From Acinetobacter apis (GTDB lineage: Bacteria > Pseudomonadota > Gammaproteobacteria > Pseudomonadales > Moraxellaceae): a stretch of DNA of 64,000 nt. Positions 63,828 through 64,000 of this stretch are shown here, piece after piece. A program made the translations under genes and the position numbers. The notes beneath the pieces are model-generated. The model saw only the letters and a list, made by a program, of their open reading frames with translations, did no database searches and had not been told where the DNA came from. The stretch is from the NCBI RefSeq assembly GCF_900197575.1, contig NZ_FZLN01000002.1, forward strand, positions 248,001-312,000. The letters run 5' to 3'. Numbering within the stretch: the first letter of the stretch is position 1; each line of letters begins with the position of its first letter.

Positions 63828-64000
63828 ATGAAAAAAGCGACTATATCACAGCAACATCAACATACCTTCCATGAAAGTAATCCATTAGCACAACGTAAAA
63901 TTTTAATTGCAACTGTAGTGACTGCTGTCATGATGGTTATTGAAATTATTGCTGGGACTGTATTTCAATCCATGGCATTACTTGCAGATGGTTGGCATAT
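63828..64000 (+). CDS. dmeF: DmeF-like cation diffusion facilitator, N-terminal part
   Basis: The first 57 codons of a CDF-family exporter, cut by the window edge. A His-rich N terminus (QQHQHTFHESNP) precedes the first helix (LIATVVTAVMMVIEIIAGTV) and the start of the metal-site helix (MALLADGWH, the usual ADG-WH motif). The His-rich start and the RcnR-type repressor alongside point to Co/Ni efflux (DmeF) rather than zinc. ATG at 63828 is used. Confidence 0.8.
   Translation, partial: MKKATISQQHQHTFHESNPLAQRKILIATVVTAVMMVIEIIAGTVFQSMALLADGWH

Overview
The window reads as a chromosomal segment of a gamma-proteobacterium, most likely Acinetobacter or a close relative. The evidence is low GC content, AT-rich spacers and protein and gene-order similarity: a hybrid RibB with a decayed RibA domain, ribH-nusB-thiL-pgpA-glmU-glmS, dapA-bamC-purC, serB facing an Smp/YtjB-like gene, and an 896-residue Ppc. 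This is judged by eye. No rRNA, tRNA, CRISPR array or complete insertion sequence was recognised.

Layout. 1-1100: the 3' end of an unrecognised, possibly toxin-bearing gene and two small AT-rich genes that look like immunity genes. 1105-20102: mostly housekeeping genes: a MATE exporter, free-methionine sulfoxide reductase, phoB-phoR with a candidate Pho box, psd, a rhodanese, pncB, dtd, serB, then the riboflavin/NusB/ThiL/PgpA block and glmU-glmS. 20313-30056: an accessory island on the minus strand next to a frameshifted LysE-family gene. It encodes a PAAR tip, a VgrG spike with a transthyretin-like tail, a 1606-residue Rhs protein ending in a deaminase-like toxin, an overlapping immunity gene and a scarred Rhs fragment.

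30183-42567: amino acid and polyamine functions: a LysE/ArgO exporter with a divergent ArgP-like regulator, then what looks like a putrescine/GABA catabolic regulon (APC permease, aminobutyraldehyde dehydrogenase, MocR/GabR-type regulator, gabT, gabD). Three copies of a 24-bp-period direct repeat (TGGCTCTC-N16-TGGCTCTC) tie this cluster together and are the best candidate here for an undescribed regulatory system. 42614-45584: a small AT-rich accessory patch with a zinc-ribbon/glycine-zipper protein, a possible haem-oxygenase-like diiron protein divergent from a TetR regulator with a perfect 16-bp palindrome, and a YqcI/YcgG-like protein.

45625-63458: largely housekeeping again: pncA, dapA-bamC-purC, an esterase, rarA, a CadR-like MerR regulator with a short cation transporter, ycgN, a DUF1328 small protein, dienelactone hydrolase, mutY with an M23 lipoprotein, tag, two GNAT enzymes, dapB, dnaJ and ppc. 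63499-64000: an RcnR-type metal repressor divergent from a DmeF-like cation exporter that runs off the window, separated by a 27-bp inverted repeat.

All family names come from recognising motifs by eye. No database search or structure prediction was run.
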